64,000 nucleotides of DNA from Gerris lacustris (Eukaryota; Arthropoda; Insecta; Hemiptera; Gerridae): assembly GCA_951217055.1 (NCBI GenBank), contig OX578282.1, positions 40,442,629-40,506,628 of the forward strand, in the 5' to 3' direction. The translations under genes were made by a program, and so were the position numbers. Shown piece by piece: positions 11,095-23,279 of the stretch (position 1 is its first letter; each line of letters begins with the position of its first letter). The notes under the pieces were generated by a model. The model had not been told where the DNA came from and did no database searches. It was given only the letters and a program-made list of their open reading frames with translations.

Positions 11095-11895
11095 TTACCA
11101 TCAGTGTGGCACGTAGCTTCCTCGCATCCTTATGCTTTAAATCCCATTTTTGTCTAATTTATTTAACTATTTCCCCCATAAATCTGTCAAAATTGTTTTT
11201 ATTTTATACGTGGATAGAATTGGCATTTCAAGAATGGTCGTGAGTCCTAACAAGACGATCCTCTTGCCGGTAGACCTGTGACTAGGTGATGGACCAGTGA
11301 ACAATGTGTGAGAGCTGCTTCAAGCTATCTGACGAACAAATACATGACAGGTGAACTCGCTGTAAGCACTGTTCACTTGAAGGTTTATGCAAAGTTTGTT
11401 CCGCATTAGTTGACTCCAAAAAAAGTAGAGCAGCGTGCAGGCGTCCTAGAACATTGTTGAGGCAGCCGATATGAACGCAATTTTTTTTCACCCTCCCTAC
11501 TTGCCTGATTTGGCCTCAACAGACTCTATAGGCTCTTCCTTAAACTCAAGGGTGAGCATTTTTAGGATGTTACATCGATTAAAGTGAATGTGGCGTCAGT
11601 TTTGAACAGCATTCCCGTCGACGATTTAGTAGATCTAATAAAAAAAATCACTACAAAACAATTACGGGCAGTAGAAATAAGCTACATTTTACATATTTCT
11701 AAAGTTTCTCGAGACATAGCATCCAAGTTTCATGTATAAAAATTCAATCCCGGAACATATTGAACGCACTGCCAATATGAAGGGAAGGAGAATAACAATA
11801 TAGAAAATTAGTTCACCAAAGTGCATAACGAGACCAAAAATGTTATCTGTTGTCTAAAACGGATTTCTGCCTACGAATTATTGAATTCGTAGGCA
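11095..11895 (+). repeat. Dispersed repeat B, decayed copy
   Basis: The 5' end is at 11100-11130 (CAGTGTGGCACGTAGCTTCC, then TCGCATCC). A remnant of the 3' section is at 11845-11880 (GAGACCAAAAATGTTATCTG, then AACGGATTTCTG). The middle is replaced by a mariner transposase relic. The sequence near 11870-11900 holds a small perfect dyad, CTACGAATTATTGAATTCGT, extended by AGG. Confidence 0.5.
11221..11650 (+). pseudogene. Mariner transposase, decayed
   Basis: Conceptual fragments on the plus strand, in several frames, follow the order of a mariner transposase. WHFKNGRES plus a QDDPLAGRPVT-like stretch near 11221-11282 is the linker after the helix-turn-helix domain. VYAKFVPH then LTPKKVEQR comes near 11383-11430. 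HPPYLPDLASTDS is at 11488-11527, in the P-x-S-P-D-L-A-P-x-D region before the last catalytic acid. DVTSIKVNVASVLNSIPVDD is near 11569-11628, at the C-terminus. The catalytic core between these is deleted, and stops and frameshifts are present. The minus-strand frame at 11282-11491 is its shadow. Confidence 0.75.
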
Positions 11896-12103
11896 TGAAA
11901 AAAATGTCCTTCTCCTTAATGATCATAATGGTTCCGTAAGCTCAAAAGCAATATAGCTCGTAATAAAACATAAATTATATTAATATTATATTTCTAGGTT
12001 ACAAATTGCTAAACCTTAGTAGATTAGTTTAGAAAGAATTGTACAAGATATATTTAAACAAATTTAATTTTATACAAAATAAATGCAATTTATTCTATCT
12101 TTT

Positions 12104-12978
12104 GAAACGAAGTTCCTTATGGCACGTTCTGGAGCCCGGGAGTGAATCCGTAAAAAACGACCAAAATCACCGTCACAAAATAACCGTCACAAAATCACCG
12201 TCACAAAATCACCGTCACGCAAAATCCGTCACGAAATCTACCGATGGCGATAACTTGTGTAAAAGTTGACCGACTTAGTTGAAATTTGGCACACATGTTC
12301 ATTTTGCCAATGTCAGGGACAAGTTCGTTGGACAACGTTATCCGCCGAAAAAATTCTAACTTCATCTATTTAATGAGACAAACAACTTTTTTAAATATTT
12401 TTTTTAGTAAAACGAACACAGACACTACTATGAAGTGATAAAGATCGCTAAATTTATTAAAGCGGACCAAACCGATTAAAATAAAGAAAACAACGTTTCT
12501 ACCGATATCTTACGTTCTAACGTAAAGATTTAAATGAAACTTTGTATACATCACCTACAGTACAATAGAAACAAGCATGTAACATTTCAACCTGATACTT
12601 GCAGAAGTTTTTGTGAGTTAATGATTTATATTTTTTATTTTAATATTTAATTGGAGTAATATGCCGACGAGGCCTGGGAGGACAGTTCTTTTTCGTCCTA
12701 CAACCATCTGCTTTAACTATAAATTTATCATTACCTTTTTTCTTAATATACAATACATTATTTATTGAAAGACGCTCGCTTCAAAGATAATAAAAAGATT
12801 TTCATTTAATTTTGCCTTAACTCCGCTAGTACAAATAGTTAGCTACTTTTAATTTTGTCTCTTTTCTAACTCCACCATGTATACGTAGTTATTGCAGCGA
12901 TTTTATAATTTATATTTAATGAAAAGCGTAAGGAACTTCGTTCCTACCACCCGTCCCACGACACCACATGTATTTTTT
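12104..12978 (+). repeat. Dispersed repeat A, copy 2 (longest)
   Basis: This is the longest copy of family A in the window. It begins with AAACGAAGTTCCTTATGGCA and GAGCCCGGGAGTGAATCCG, then a five-unit minisatellite and the shared GATAACTTGTGTAAAAGTTG module. The interior includes GTAACATTTCAACCTGATAC and TTTCTAACTCCACCATGTAT. It ends with TAAGGAACTTCGTTCCTACC and CGTCCCACGACACCACATG. The 76-codon frame at 12039-12269 is driven by the minisatellite and is not a gene. Confidence 0.8.
12163..12239 (+). repeat. 14-bp minisatellite inside repeat A
   Basis: Four to five units of AAAATCACCGTCAC or close variants occur here. The copies of repeat A at 7.15 kb and 49.0 kb carry fewer units, so unit number varies between copies. 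Confidence 0.85.
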
Positions 12979-14248
12979 CTTACGCTTATTAAATGATACG
13001 GTGTAATTAATTTGAGAAAGTAACATTTAAGATTAATGGTAATGATGTAAGAAGTCCTCGTGCAACTAGAACTAGAAATGGTTGTAGTGATCTTATAGAG
13101 TATAGAAGCTGTAAATAAATCTGGGTAGTTAAATAATCAAGACAATGTTGGTTAAACAGAACCTTATACAGGAGCAGGTCCACTGGTCTCTGTATTTGTC
13201 CCTTGCTATGTAATCAAGACACAGGAGGTTATACTACACCAGAAAGTGTAAAACTCGTATTGCTGGTTTTAGTATTTGTGCGGGAGACCACCAATCTGGG
13301 TTTCAGTAGTAACTCTCACCTTGGTTCAGGATTCCCTTACTAAGCCCTACCTGTCCAATAGCTCAAGTTCTTATACTACAGCCGTTCTATCTTCCCCTTC
13401 CTATCTACCCAGTGGCCCCCAAAAATCCCTTATAAAAGAGATTTTCTTGTCCCTTAAATCCTACAGGTTTCTCTCATCCCATAACTAAAAAGCCCACCCT
13501 ACTCTCTCAACCCCAAATTTTAATTAAAATTGAATTCATCTCTTTTCGAAACCGCTGAACAATGTTAAAGAAACAGAGCTAGGGGGCCGATTTTCTCTTT
13601 TTCCTCTGCCCTACTTAAAACATTTCTAGGGGGGGGGGGGGGGGGGGGGGGGCTTTTATCCTCTAACCGAGTTTTCTTTCTGTTTTAAGTCTAATTGCTT
13701 TAACTACGACGTAGTTTTTAAAGAAGAGTTGTAATTTTGTTGTAAAAAAAGAAACTCCTTAGCTTATTCTTTACTTTATCTTTTTTAAAATTTAATAATG
13801 CTTTGTACTCTATTCATTACTTAAACAAGAGAGAGGCGAAACAAAAAACATACCTTTAATTTACCTAATTTTAACTCAATATCATAACTTTTAACTGTTT
13901 GTCCGCAACAAATATTGTAACTAGTTTTAAATAAACTATAGATTTATCTGTATAAAACTAAGTATAAATAGATTGGAGACACTGCATAAAGTAATAGCAA
14001 ACATCACAATATTTTCTCTCATAATATATTAACTAAGTAGTAAGAAAGTAAAAAAAAAAAAATTACACGATCAATTCAGCATTAGTCAGTTTAAGAGACT
14101 GATAAATGAAGAAGTTCAAGTGTTAATATGACATCTATGTGGGGGTAAATATAAGTAAGTGATAAGTAAAGAGTGTAGGTGTGAAAATAAAAACAAAATT
14201 ATTGAAGAGTTGTGACTAGCGAAAAGTGCAAATGTAAGCATTGTTAGA
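12979..14248. other. No gene seen; G24 run
   Basis: The 70-codon frame at 13276-13488 is in a less AT-rich block (13.14-13.53 kb) but has no recognisable motif. A run of 24 G lies at 13629-13652. The rest is AT-rich. Confidence 0.45.
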
Positions 14249-14260
14249 GGGATATATCTA

Positions 14261-14469
14261 TTTTACGATTTTGGTAGTATTCATACTACGGTACGATTAA
14301 ATTTTAATTTAAATCAAATTATTATTATTATTAACTACGGGAAACAGACAGAGAAAAATAGACTCCAGCGCGGGGATTTGAACCACCGGCCTCTATATTT
14401 CCAGTATAGCGCTCTAACCAACCAAGCTACGCAGGAGAATGAATTAGTAGTTAATAATAATTATAATTT
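14261..14469 (-). mobile_element. tRNA-derived SINE, with 12-bp target duplication
   Basis: On the minus strand a tRNA-like head contains GCGTAGCTTGGTTGGTTAG (A-box region), an anticodon-arm-like hairpin CTATACTGGAAATATAG and GGTGGTTCAAATCCCC (B box). A body beginning TCTATTTTTCTCTGTCTGTT follows, then CCCGTAGTTAATAATAAT and an AT-rich tail. GGGATATATCTA flanks both sides, at 14249-14260 and 14470-14481. The T-stem has mismatches, so this is not a functional tRNA gene. The head end also carries an inverted copy of the tail phrase GTAGTTAATAATAATTATAA. Confidence 0.8.
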
Positions 14470-14481
14470 GGGATATATCTA

Positions 14482-15020
14482 GTGAATATTTTAGTGTCCT
14501 TTGAAAAATTGCTAATTATTGCGGAATTCAAAAACTATTGACGAGAGGGCATTCAAGAGATTGTAAACTAGACCTAGTTATGTAGAATAGCTTATAAAAC
14601 AATATAAAGTTTTTAAGTGATTAGAAAGTGTGGTTTGATAGGTATTGTAGTATGAAGATTTAATTAAGTGGCTACAACAAAGAGTGGTTTTGTAGGTATT
14701 GTGAAATGGAAATGTAATTAGGTGACTTCTATGAAGTGTTGATTGATAGATATTGTTGAATGGATATGTAATTAATGACCATTATTTTGTATGTATTTTT
14801 ATATGAAAGTGTAATTGTTAAGTGGCAACTAGTTATTATCATGTTTACTTTAATAAATTGGTTATATTGACCGGCATTTTGTGGTAATCAAACATAATGG
14901 TAATTAGTACACACTTAAATAAAATATCTATATGATTGAAAACTATATATAGGTATATATTTTCTTAGGGTCTGGTTAGGGTTACAATGAATAAACTCCT
15001 CCTTTTCTTAAAAAAACAGC
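14482..15020. other. AT-rich sequence, no gene seen
   Basis: There is a loose repetition of a phrase about GTGGTTTGATAGGTATTGT and AAATGTAATTAGGTGACT at 14630-14830, probably a degraded tandem repeat of roughly 55-60 bases. No gene is visible. Confidence 0.4.
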
Positions 15021-15024
15021 TATA

Positions 15025-15051
15025 TTTCGCCCTAACTAAGGGCTTCCTCAG
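15025..15051 (-). ncRNA. Hammerhead-like motif 1
   Basis: The minus strand reads CTGAGGA (matches the hammerhead core CUGANGA), one extra A, a stem-loop GCCCTTAGTTAGGGC, then GAAA. The order CUGANGA, stem II, GAAA is that of a hammerhead ribozyme. Such motifs are known in Penelope-like elements and in retrozymes. The extra base before stem II is not canonical. Stems I and III are not convincing by eye, so activity is doubtful. Confidence 0.4.
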
Positions 15052-15709
15052 GCTGGTAATATTCCTAGGACATAATCTCCAGCAGTTTAAAACTTTGTCA
15101 CGATAAAAAAGAAAATGTTTATTATGAAACACATAATATGAATCCTCCCTGTAAAACTCCCAGTGAGTTTTGATTGTTGTTATTTTAAACTATAGATTAT
15201 TTCAAATCAAACCACTAGTGAGTTTCTATTTAAGTGTGTATTAATTTTCATTTTGCTTACATTAATGCAAGCAAGTGTAAACAACATACATACATAAAAA
15301 GATTACGCTCTATCCTAACATTAATTCAAAAATTAATAATTACTCTGTTGTGCATTACTAAAGCTTTATCCGAGCGAAAAAATTAGTTTAACAATAAATA
15401 ATATTAATATTAAATAGGAATGAATACATACCATCAATTAATATTAAGAAGCATAACATTGTTTAATTAACAAAAATACGGGTTTATTTATGATCAACAT
15501 TAAAAAGATATGAGAAAATACCACGGTTTTCAAGACATAGGCCAAACGGAGAGGAATTGGAAAAGTTGTATACGAGGTAGAGTTAGACAGAAGGGAAGGC
15601 CTGTCAGGAAAACAAGCAATATTTGGGACTCAGAGCCCCAAGAGACTCGCCCTACTCACTGGTCGGCCTCCGCAGGGTACAATCCAACCCTACGTCTAAA
15701 CACAAAACC

Positions 15710-15714
<5 letters not shown>

Positions 15715-15785
<71 letters not shown>
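15715..15785. repeat. (AT)n microsatellite, about 71 bp
   Basis: This is an uninterrupted AT dinucleotide array. It explains the Ile-Tyr-rich chance frames over it. Confidence 0.98.
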
Positions 15786-15788
<3 letters not shown>

Positions 15789-16380
15789 ATCATATGTATA
15801 TACATTAAAGATCAAGAACGGGAAAGTGAACGTTAAGACTAGTACTACTACTCACAAACAATAAAACCCATCTTACTCACACAACTACCACTGATTAATA
15901 TAATCAGTATAAATGTACACGTATTATCCATCACCATCAAATATACATACATATATTTACACTCCTCGTTAAAATTAAAGAAACCACCTCTATATTTTTA
16001 AGTTTACACAAAAGTCGTTCAATTGTAATCTTTTTTCTATACCGATTGTAGTGAATAAAAAAACTTGGGCAAACATGGTTCCTCGTCACCTCTTCTTGGA
16101 CACAACCTGCCTTTCAAAACCTTCCTCTTCGAGGTTATCCCTTTCCAGGAACTCCAACAAAATAAAATAAAAAAAAGGAAAACAGAAGAATTCTTCCTAC
16201 TTCCTATAAAAAAAATCCTAGGGGGAAAAAATAAACTGCCACACTCTAAGAAAAAATCTCATTGATAATTAAACAAGAAAAAAAAAACAAATAATAATAA
16301 GCAAACTTGTTCAGAATTCACACCTTAATAAGCAACATTTCTTAAAGGGTGATAATACATATTAATTTATGTGTATATAC
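15786..16380. other. No gene seen
   Basis: This is AT-rich sequence with a short frame at 16065-16265 that has no recognisable features. Confidence 0.45.
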
Positions 16381-16383
16381 ATA

Positions 16384-16389
<6 letters not shown>

Positions 16390-16468
<79 letters not shown>
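16390..16468. repeat. (TA)n microsatellite, about 79 bp
   Basis: This is an uninterrupted TA array that directly abuts the inverted-repeat element beginning at 16469. Confidence 0.98.
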
Positions 16469-16472
<4 letters not shown>

Positions 16473-16825
16473 GGTGTCCCAGCTAATATGGAACAGCGAA
16501 ATAACTCCGGAACCATGATACATGGAAAGATGCGGTTTTCAGGGCTCTCCAGACGGCCAACTAATGCTCGGAGAGAAAAATTTCCAAGAGTAAAAAATTC
16601 TTATTTGTAACCATAAAATCTAAATATAGTCTTAAAAATTTGGCTTCCTAATAACTTTTTTTTAATTATGTAAATTGCACACATTTTTGCTGAACATAGA
16701 AAATGTTCATCATATATGTTCGGGAAGCGCATTTATATCCATCATCGAACCCTGAAAACCGCATCTTTCTATCTATCATGGTTCCGGAGATGTTTCGCTG
16801 TTCAATATTAGCTGGGACACCCTGT
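16469..16825. mobile_element. MITE with ~78-bp terminal inverted repeats
   Basis: The left arm at 16469-16546 begins ACAGGGTGTCCCAGCTAATA. The right arm at 16748-16825 is its complement with a few changes, ending TTAGCTGGGACACCCTGT. The 200-base centre has no gene. The two short frames over the arms (16371-16610 and the minus frame 16666-16854) are the same arm read twice. Insertion beside a TA array fits a TA-rich target preference, but an exact target duplication cannot be proven next to a microsatellite. Confidence 0.8.
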
Positions 16826-17237
16826 CTATATAATAAGTATATGCATACACTCATACTTTATTATTGAAATGAGTAATTACTTATTATTATTATTATTATT
16901 AAGTAGAACAATACGATTTATTATACAAAAAGGACAACTTAGTCACAAAAAAATAATAATAATCTCGAGGAACAAAATTAATGAAAATAAGATTCCCGAC
17001 TGTTTGTGAGTTTTCAGAAGAAGCCTGTCTACCTAATCAACACTTTTACCCGTGAAAAAATGAGGGGGGAGGAGAATGAAATTTTCTCATTTTTTGTAAA
17101 TCCCTTGGTAAAAAGTGAGTAGAGAATATGAAGAAGATAAGGATGAGACGAAGGCATAAAAAGAGGAAATGAACAGCAGTAACAAGAAAATTATTTTACA
17201 CATAGTCTCAGTCCAATTTGAAAAAGGTAATACAATG

Positions 17238-17310
<73 letters not shown>

Positions 17311-17818
17311 AAATTTAAAACTGAGAAAGGAGAGATAAAAAACAGTGAGGAAAAAAATTGAAACCATTAGCATGAAGTGACATGTCCCTGACAATTATTC
17401 ATAATGTTATAAAGGGAGTAAGAGTAGCGAAAGAGATAAGGAAATTATGTAGTTCTACGTTATTATGTTGATGTTTCTTTTTTTTATGTTCTTCTGTATG
17501 TGAAATGTTTTGTGTGAAATAACAAAAGAGTTCAAGTCTGAAGGAAGCCAGATAAAGTCGAGATTGGTACGGAGAAAAGAAAAGTATGAAGGGTGACAAG
17601 TAAAAAGGATTTAGGAAATCTTCTTGTATTCTAATGTTTATTTAATTGTTACATTAAAATTGGATTCAAAGACATTTTATAGAATATTATGTACAAGATG
17701 AAGATAAAATTCAGTGTCAATCTATAATTTTTCGATAATTTGTCTATTATCCAGTCAAATTCATCTTATTGTTGGTTCATCAACTGTTTGTTTCTCCAAT
17801 GTGTGTTATTTACTCATC
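16826..17818. other. No gene seen; (AT)n array at 17242-17308
   Basis: A (TAT)n stretch lies near 16885-16900 and a 67-bp (AT)n array at 17242-17308. The minus frame at 17399-17599 has no recognisable protein features. Confidence 0.5.
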
Positions 17819-18030
17819 ATCATTTTGAAAGGAAAATAAAATAAACTTTTAGTCTTCACACAAAGTATTTGTATTGACAAATAACCGGTTTCGGCTAATT
17901 ATTAGCCATCATCAGATTTTATTTGTATAGAATCTGATGATGGCTAATAATTAGCCGAAACCGGTTATTTGTCAATACAAATACTTTGTGTGAAGACTAA
18001 AAGTTTATTTTATTTTCCTTTCAAAATGAT
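17819..18030. repeat. Near-perfect 212-bp palindrome
   Basis: The left arm at 17819-17918 and the right arm at 17931-18030 are 100 bases each and appear identical as reverse complements over most or all of their length. They flank a 12-base spacer (TTATTTGTATAG). Both arms contain ACCGGTTTCGGC or its complement. A palindrome this exact is either young or maintained by gene conversion. It encloses the hammerhead-like motif on both strands. Confidence 0.9.
17922..17978 (+). ncRNA. Hammerhead-like motif 2, in palindrome
   Basis: CTGATGA is at 17934-17940. One extra T follows, then the stem-loop GGCTAATAATTAGCC (6-bp stem, 3-base loop) at 17942-17956 and GAAA at 17957-17960. CCGGTT follows; ACCGGT is self-complementary and could form a very short stem III or a dimer, with cleavage expected after the next base. 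Sequence before the core (GTATAGAAT) can pair in part with sequence after it (ATTTGTCAATAC) as stem I. This layout resembles type I hammerheads of Penelope-like elements. The extra base is a departure from the canonical core. Confidence 0.5.
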
Positions 18031-19907
<1,877 letters not shown>

Positions 19908-20030
19908 ATTCACACTAAACAGAGTCGGGACCGTACCTGAGGCGAGCAAAAGCTCGGTCAGAGCGAGGTGAGGTATTGTCTACTGAGGTTCTAATGGAGT
20001 CATTCATACTACACAGAGTCGGGACCGTGT
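19908..20030 (+). repeat. Direct repeat, transposon-end-like
   Basis: ATTCACACTAAACAGAGTCG then GGACCGT at 19908-19934 recurs as ATTCATACTACACAGAGTCG then GGACCGT at 20002-20028, an offset of 94. The phrase looks like the end of a DNA transposon, but no second inverted end is evident. Confidence 0.5.
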
Positions 20031-20148
20031 TTGACACGTGACACGAGCCAAGGTTCGGTTCGGCAACGGTGTCAGGACATTCATATCCGAATTACCACAA
20101 TCCGTTTAGTAAATATACTTCGAGCAAAGTTCCAGACTCCCACCCAAA

Positions 20149-20299
20149 TAAGGCCAAGTCTGCTCTTTCTTTAGTCCATAACCTCACTTCATTTCTACTT
20201 TCAACAGCAACACTGCTCTTTTATATTTATTGCTTAACACTTAGCCAGATAAAAGCTAAAGTCATAGGCTAAAGAAAGAACAGACTTGGCTACAATGTA
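20149..20299. mobile_element. Small inverted-repeat element, copy 1
   Basis: The left end AAGGCCAAGTCTGCTCTTTC is mirrored by the right end GAACAGACTTGGCTACAATG then TA. The same ends appear at 63769-63907. The centre differs between copies and has no gene; the frame at 20069-20272 runs through it by chance. Confidence 0.65.
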
Positions 20300-20649
20300 G
20301 ATATCATTATTTTGATAGGCTGAATTTTTTGGGAGGTGGTCCTTGGCCTTTATTTCACGGTTACGTTTTTGCTACCGATTTCATTTCATTTTGCTGGTTT
20401 CAGCATCGTGGGTGTCGTCTTTTCGAGGCACTAGATGTATAAATATATAAATCCCCATATATACATTAAACCGACGAAGAATAACACGGGTATAGAATGT
20501 AGAGGATTTTCCATGAATGATATTATGATACATATCGGTATAAAAGTACATGTAGTAATTTTTAAAAAATAAATAAATTACACATCTCTAAAGTACAAAT
20601 TAAGGCCTTTCAAATTATATTTGACTTAATATCAAAAGCCAATAAAAGG

Positions 20650-20968
20650 AGTCACGTGACACTGCCGTAGGAAAAAAGTTTACTCTTATTTTCTCAGTAA
20701 ATAGGATGAATATATAAAATAATAAATACTCAATTTACAGAAAATCAGTGTGAGATTTGAGCCAACCAATCTGAAATCAAATCGGTCAATAATTACCGAA
20801 AATTTCATTAAAATCGGAAGATATATTGGTTCGCAAAAATTAAGGGCCAGACCGACATACAGACGCGCCACCAAAAATGTTCCCTGATGTCTGAAAAAGA
20901 TTTCTGTCATGTAATTTTTTGAAATCGGACACATAAACTTGTTCGTTCTTCGGAACGATCACATAGCT
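20650..20968 (+). repeat. Dispersed repeat B, 3' part
   Basis: The block holds AATTTCATTAAAATCGGAAG, then GCAAAAATTAAGGGCCAGAC, then CAAAAATGTTCCCTGATGTC and TTCGTTCTTCGGAACGATCA. These match the 3' half of the full copy at 29.66-30.21 kb. The minus frame at 20686-20934 lies in the repeat. Confidence 0.7.
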
Positions 20969-21414
20969 TTATTTATTCGGAAACATACAAATATATTTAG
21001 ATGATCTTACAAAAGTTTTCAAATAGAAAATAAAAAACCTTTTAACAACTGACTGAAAAAAGGAGGATGTGAAGAATGTATCGAACTCGAAAAAGAAGAG
21101 ATGGAGGGAAAGTGATACATCTATATAAAAGTTTTGACAGAAGGAAGTTGTAGATGGTATGTTCGACACAAGAGCTGGGATATTGTCCACTTAGACTTGG
21201 GGAAACTAAGACAGATTCTTTGTCTACGGAGATAACAAAGGAAAGTGCCTCCTTAACAAAGAAACTTTAACAAAAAAAAGAAATATACCAACCAGAGGAT
21301 ACACCTTACAGATATATTGCATGATCCTTCTCCAAACCAAAACCATTGTTTTCTACATTATATAATACAAACAACATAAAATCCATTTTTCAAATTCAAA
21401 ACCAACATCCTTCC
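20969..21414. other. No gene seen
   Basis: Two short opposite-strand frames lie here and neither has recognisable features. Confidence 0.4.
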
Positions 21415-21715
21415 ATTAGAAAAGTCCAAGTTGAGAGCAGACGGTTGAAATTAACCTGGGTCTATCTGTGGGCTACGTTCGACAAACTATTCAGATTTCA
21501 TAAAAATCAGATGAGTAAACTTTTGAAGATATAGGTAAATAAATGTATTTTTAAGCGCATGTGAAAGAGAAACGAATGGGCACTGAAGGTTGCAATTTAT
21601 ATGGGATCAACAATGGGCTAATCATGACCTAGCATACAAATTTAATTAAAATTTAACAAGTATTTTTAAGATATTTTGGTTCGAAAAAATTAAGTGACAC
21701 ACACAGACCGACCGA
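21415..21715 (+). repeat. Dispersed repeat B, internal part
   Basis: GCAGACGGTTGAAATTAACC, GGGATCAACAATGGGCTAAT and the following ACAGACCGACCG match 29.85-30.08 kb of the full copy. The 3' end is missing. With the 3' part at 20.65 kb this gives two separate partial copies. Confidence 0.7.
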
Positions 21716-22611
21716 AAGCCTTATCAATTATCACCAAAATGTATCGGAAATTTATTAATTTATCGACTGATACTAATAATTTGGTTAAACTAACGACTGA
21801 TTATAGTATGTCATCGGAAATATATTATTTGAGCAATTTTTTGCTTTCTAAGTAGTCGAGAAGTGGGTCAAATTTAAGCGGTTAAATAATAATAAGGTTA
21901 AATTTAAGCGAAGCAAGTGGAAGCGAATGCATAACTAGTTCACCAGCAACAATGTTAAATTTTATCATTCTACCTATCGGGGAAGTGGAATTAGCGATTA
22001 ATCAGTAAATGACGTATGAGTGACTTTATGAGCTTTTGCTTTAAAATAATATTGTAAAAACAATGGGACATATAGCCAAGGATTAAATGTCAGCTTATTA
22101 TAAAAACCATATATAAAATAAAAGTTATGGAAATAAATCAAATAAAATAAAAAAAATAATAAACGAAGAATTAAATAAAAAATGACAATAGTAATAAAAA
22201 TGCCTTTCATATGATTAAATTAAGATTAATGAACAATCAATCAATACTACTAATATGAAGTAGAATTAGCTCAATTAATCAATTTTGAAAGTTTATTAAT
22301 TAATTCAATTATAGAAACTATGGTAAAAAAAGAGTAGTTAATTCAATTTAATTCTGTCGTTCTATAATTAAAATGGAACTGAGGAAGGCCAAGTTTCAAT
22401 TTCTCTGAAGTCTAGCTTAACAGCGCTCCTAGGAGCGCTGATGATCATTTTCCTTTTTTAATAATAACTTACATGTTCAACATAATAAAAATAAGTTTAT
22501 ATAACATTCATAACTGGTTATTATGCATAATACTTTAACAAGTAATCTAAAATAATGAATTGTAAAATAGTTTATGGTTATAAAACTAATACATTTTAAT
22601 GTAAATCAAGG
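21716..22611. other. No gene seen; 20-nt palindrome
   Basis: AT-rich sequence. A perfect palindrome CAGCGCTCCTAGGAGCGCTG lies at 22421-22440. The 17-base left target duplication of the next SINE is at 22595-22611. Confidence 0.5.
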
Positions 22612-22756
22612 GAACAGAGAAAAATCATTCTCCCGTATAGCTCAGTTGGTAAGAGCACCTGTTACGGATTAATAGGAGGACCCGTGGTTCAAGTCCCGGT
22701 GCGGGGGTCTATTTTTCTCTGTATGTCTCCCGTAGTTATTGATAATTATAATTTGA
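22612..22756 (+). mobile_element. tRNA-derived SINE, with 17-bp target duplication
   Basis: TTTAATGTAAATCAAGG flanks it at 22595-22611 and 22757-22773. The tRNA-like head (about 22630-22708) has TATAGCTCAGTTGGTAAGAG as A-box region and GTGGTTCAAGTCCCGG as B box. The acceptor-like ends CCCGTA and TGCGGG can pair. The anticodon loop is 9 bases, so it is not a functional tRNA. The body TCTATTTTTCTCTGTATGTC, then TCCCGTAGTTATTGATAATT, is shared with 14.3 and 58.4 kb. An ACAGAGAAAAAT start and an ATTTTTCTCTGT body can extend the acceptor stem. Confidence 0.85.
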
Positions 22757-22773
22757 TTTAATGTAAATCAAGG

Positions 22774-23239
22774 TTATATCAATAAATGTTCTCGGTGATA
22801 GATCTTAGCATATTGTTATAGTGATTTGTTAAAATTTTATTTTCAATTAACTGTTTCACAATACTTATTTTTATTCGTTAATTTTAATTGTTATCTAAGT
22901 GTAATTAAGTTTAATGTTATAATGCTTGATCTGATTTAATTTTTAAATTGTAATGACTCCCAATTTTGACTCTCTCCAATGTAGACAGAATTTTAAATTG
23001 TGTTAGCGACTACAGGCTGGATTTGTAAGTAAAACATAATTGTTAATTAGTATCAAAGTTTTTGTAAATAATTAGATTCAAATTCAAATCTGGTTTTTGG
23101 TTTTCATTTATGTTCACCCCAGATTTATAATAAAATAAAAAGGAACTGCGATTACGAATAGAATTAATATTATTGGAATTCTATAGCTAATTGTATTTTA
23201 ATTCTTATTTTGTAGGAATTGAAAAAAGGTTTGTAACGA
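22774..23239. other. AT-rich sequence, no gene seen
   Basis: No feature recognised. Confidence 0.45.
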
Positions 23240-23268
23240 CTGAAGATGACTTTATAATAAAGTTAAAA
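23240..23268 (+). ncRNA. Hammerhead-like motif 3 (degraded)
   Basis: CTGAAGA at 23240-23246 matches CUGANGA. One extra T follows, then the hairpin ACTTTATAATAAAGT at 23249-23263, then TAAAACGTC where CGAAACGTC would be expected. The extra base is in the same place as in motifs 1 and 2, which suggests a common family. The changed GAAA predicts an inactive relic. Confidence 0.35.
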
Positions 23269-23279
23269 CGTCTCATCCT

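Noticed and set aside
14370..14441. Possible functional tRNA gene on the minus strand
   Set aside because: T-stem mismatches, a shared SINE body directly downstream and a 12-bp target duplication show it is a SINE head.
15510..15836. 108-codon plus frame with a long Ile-Tyr stretch
   Set aside because: The stretch is the (AT)n array translated; the part before it has no recognisable domain.
22630..22710. Possible functional tRNA gene on the plus strand
   Set aside because: Nine-base anticodon loop, SINE body downstream and a 17-bp target duplication.
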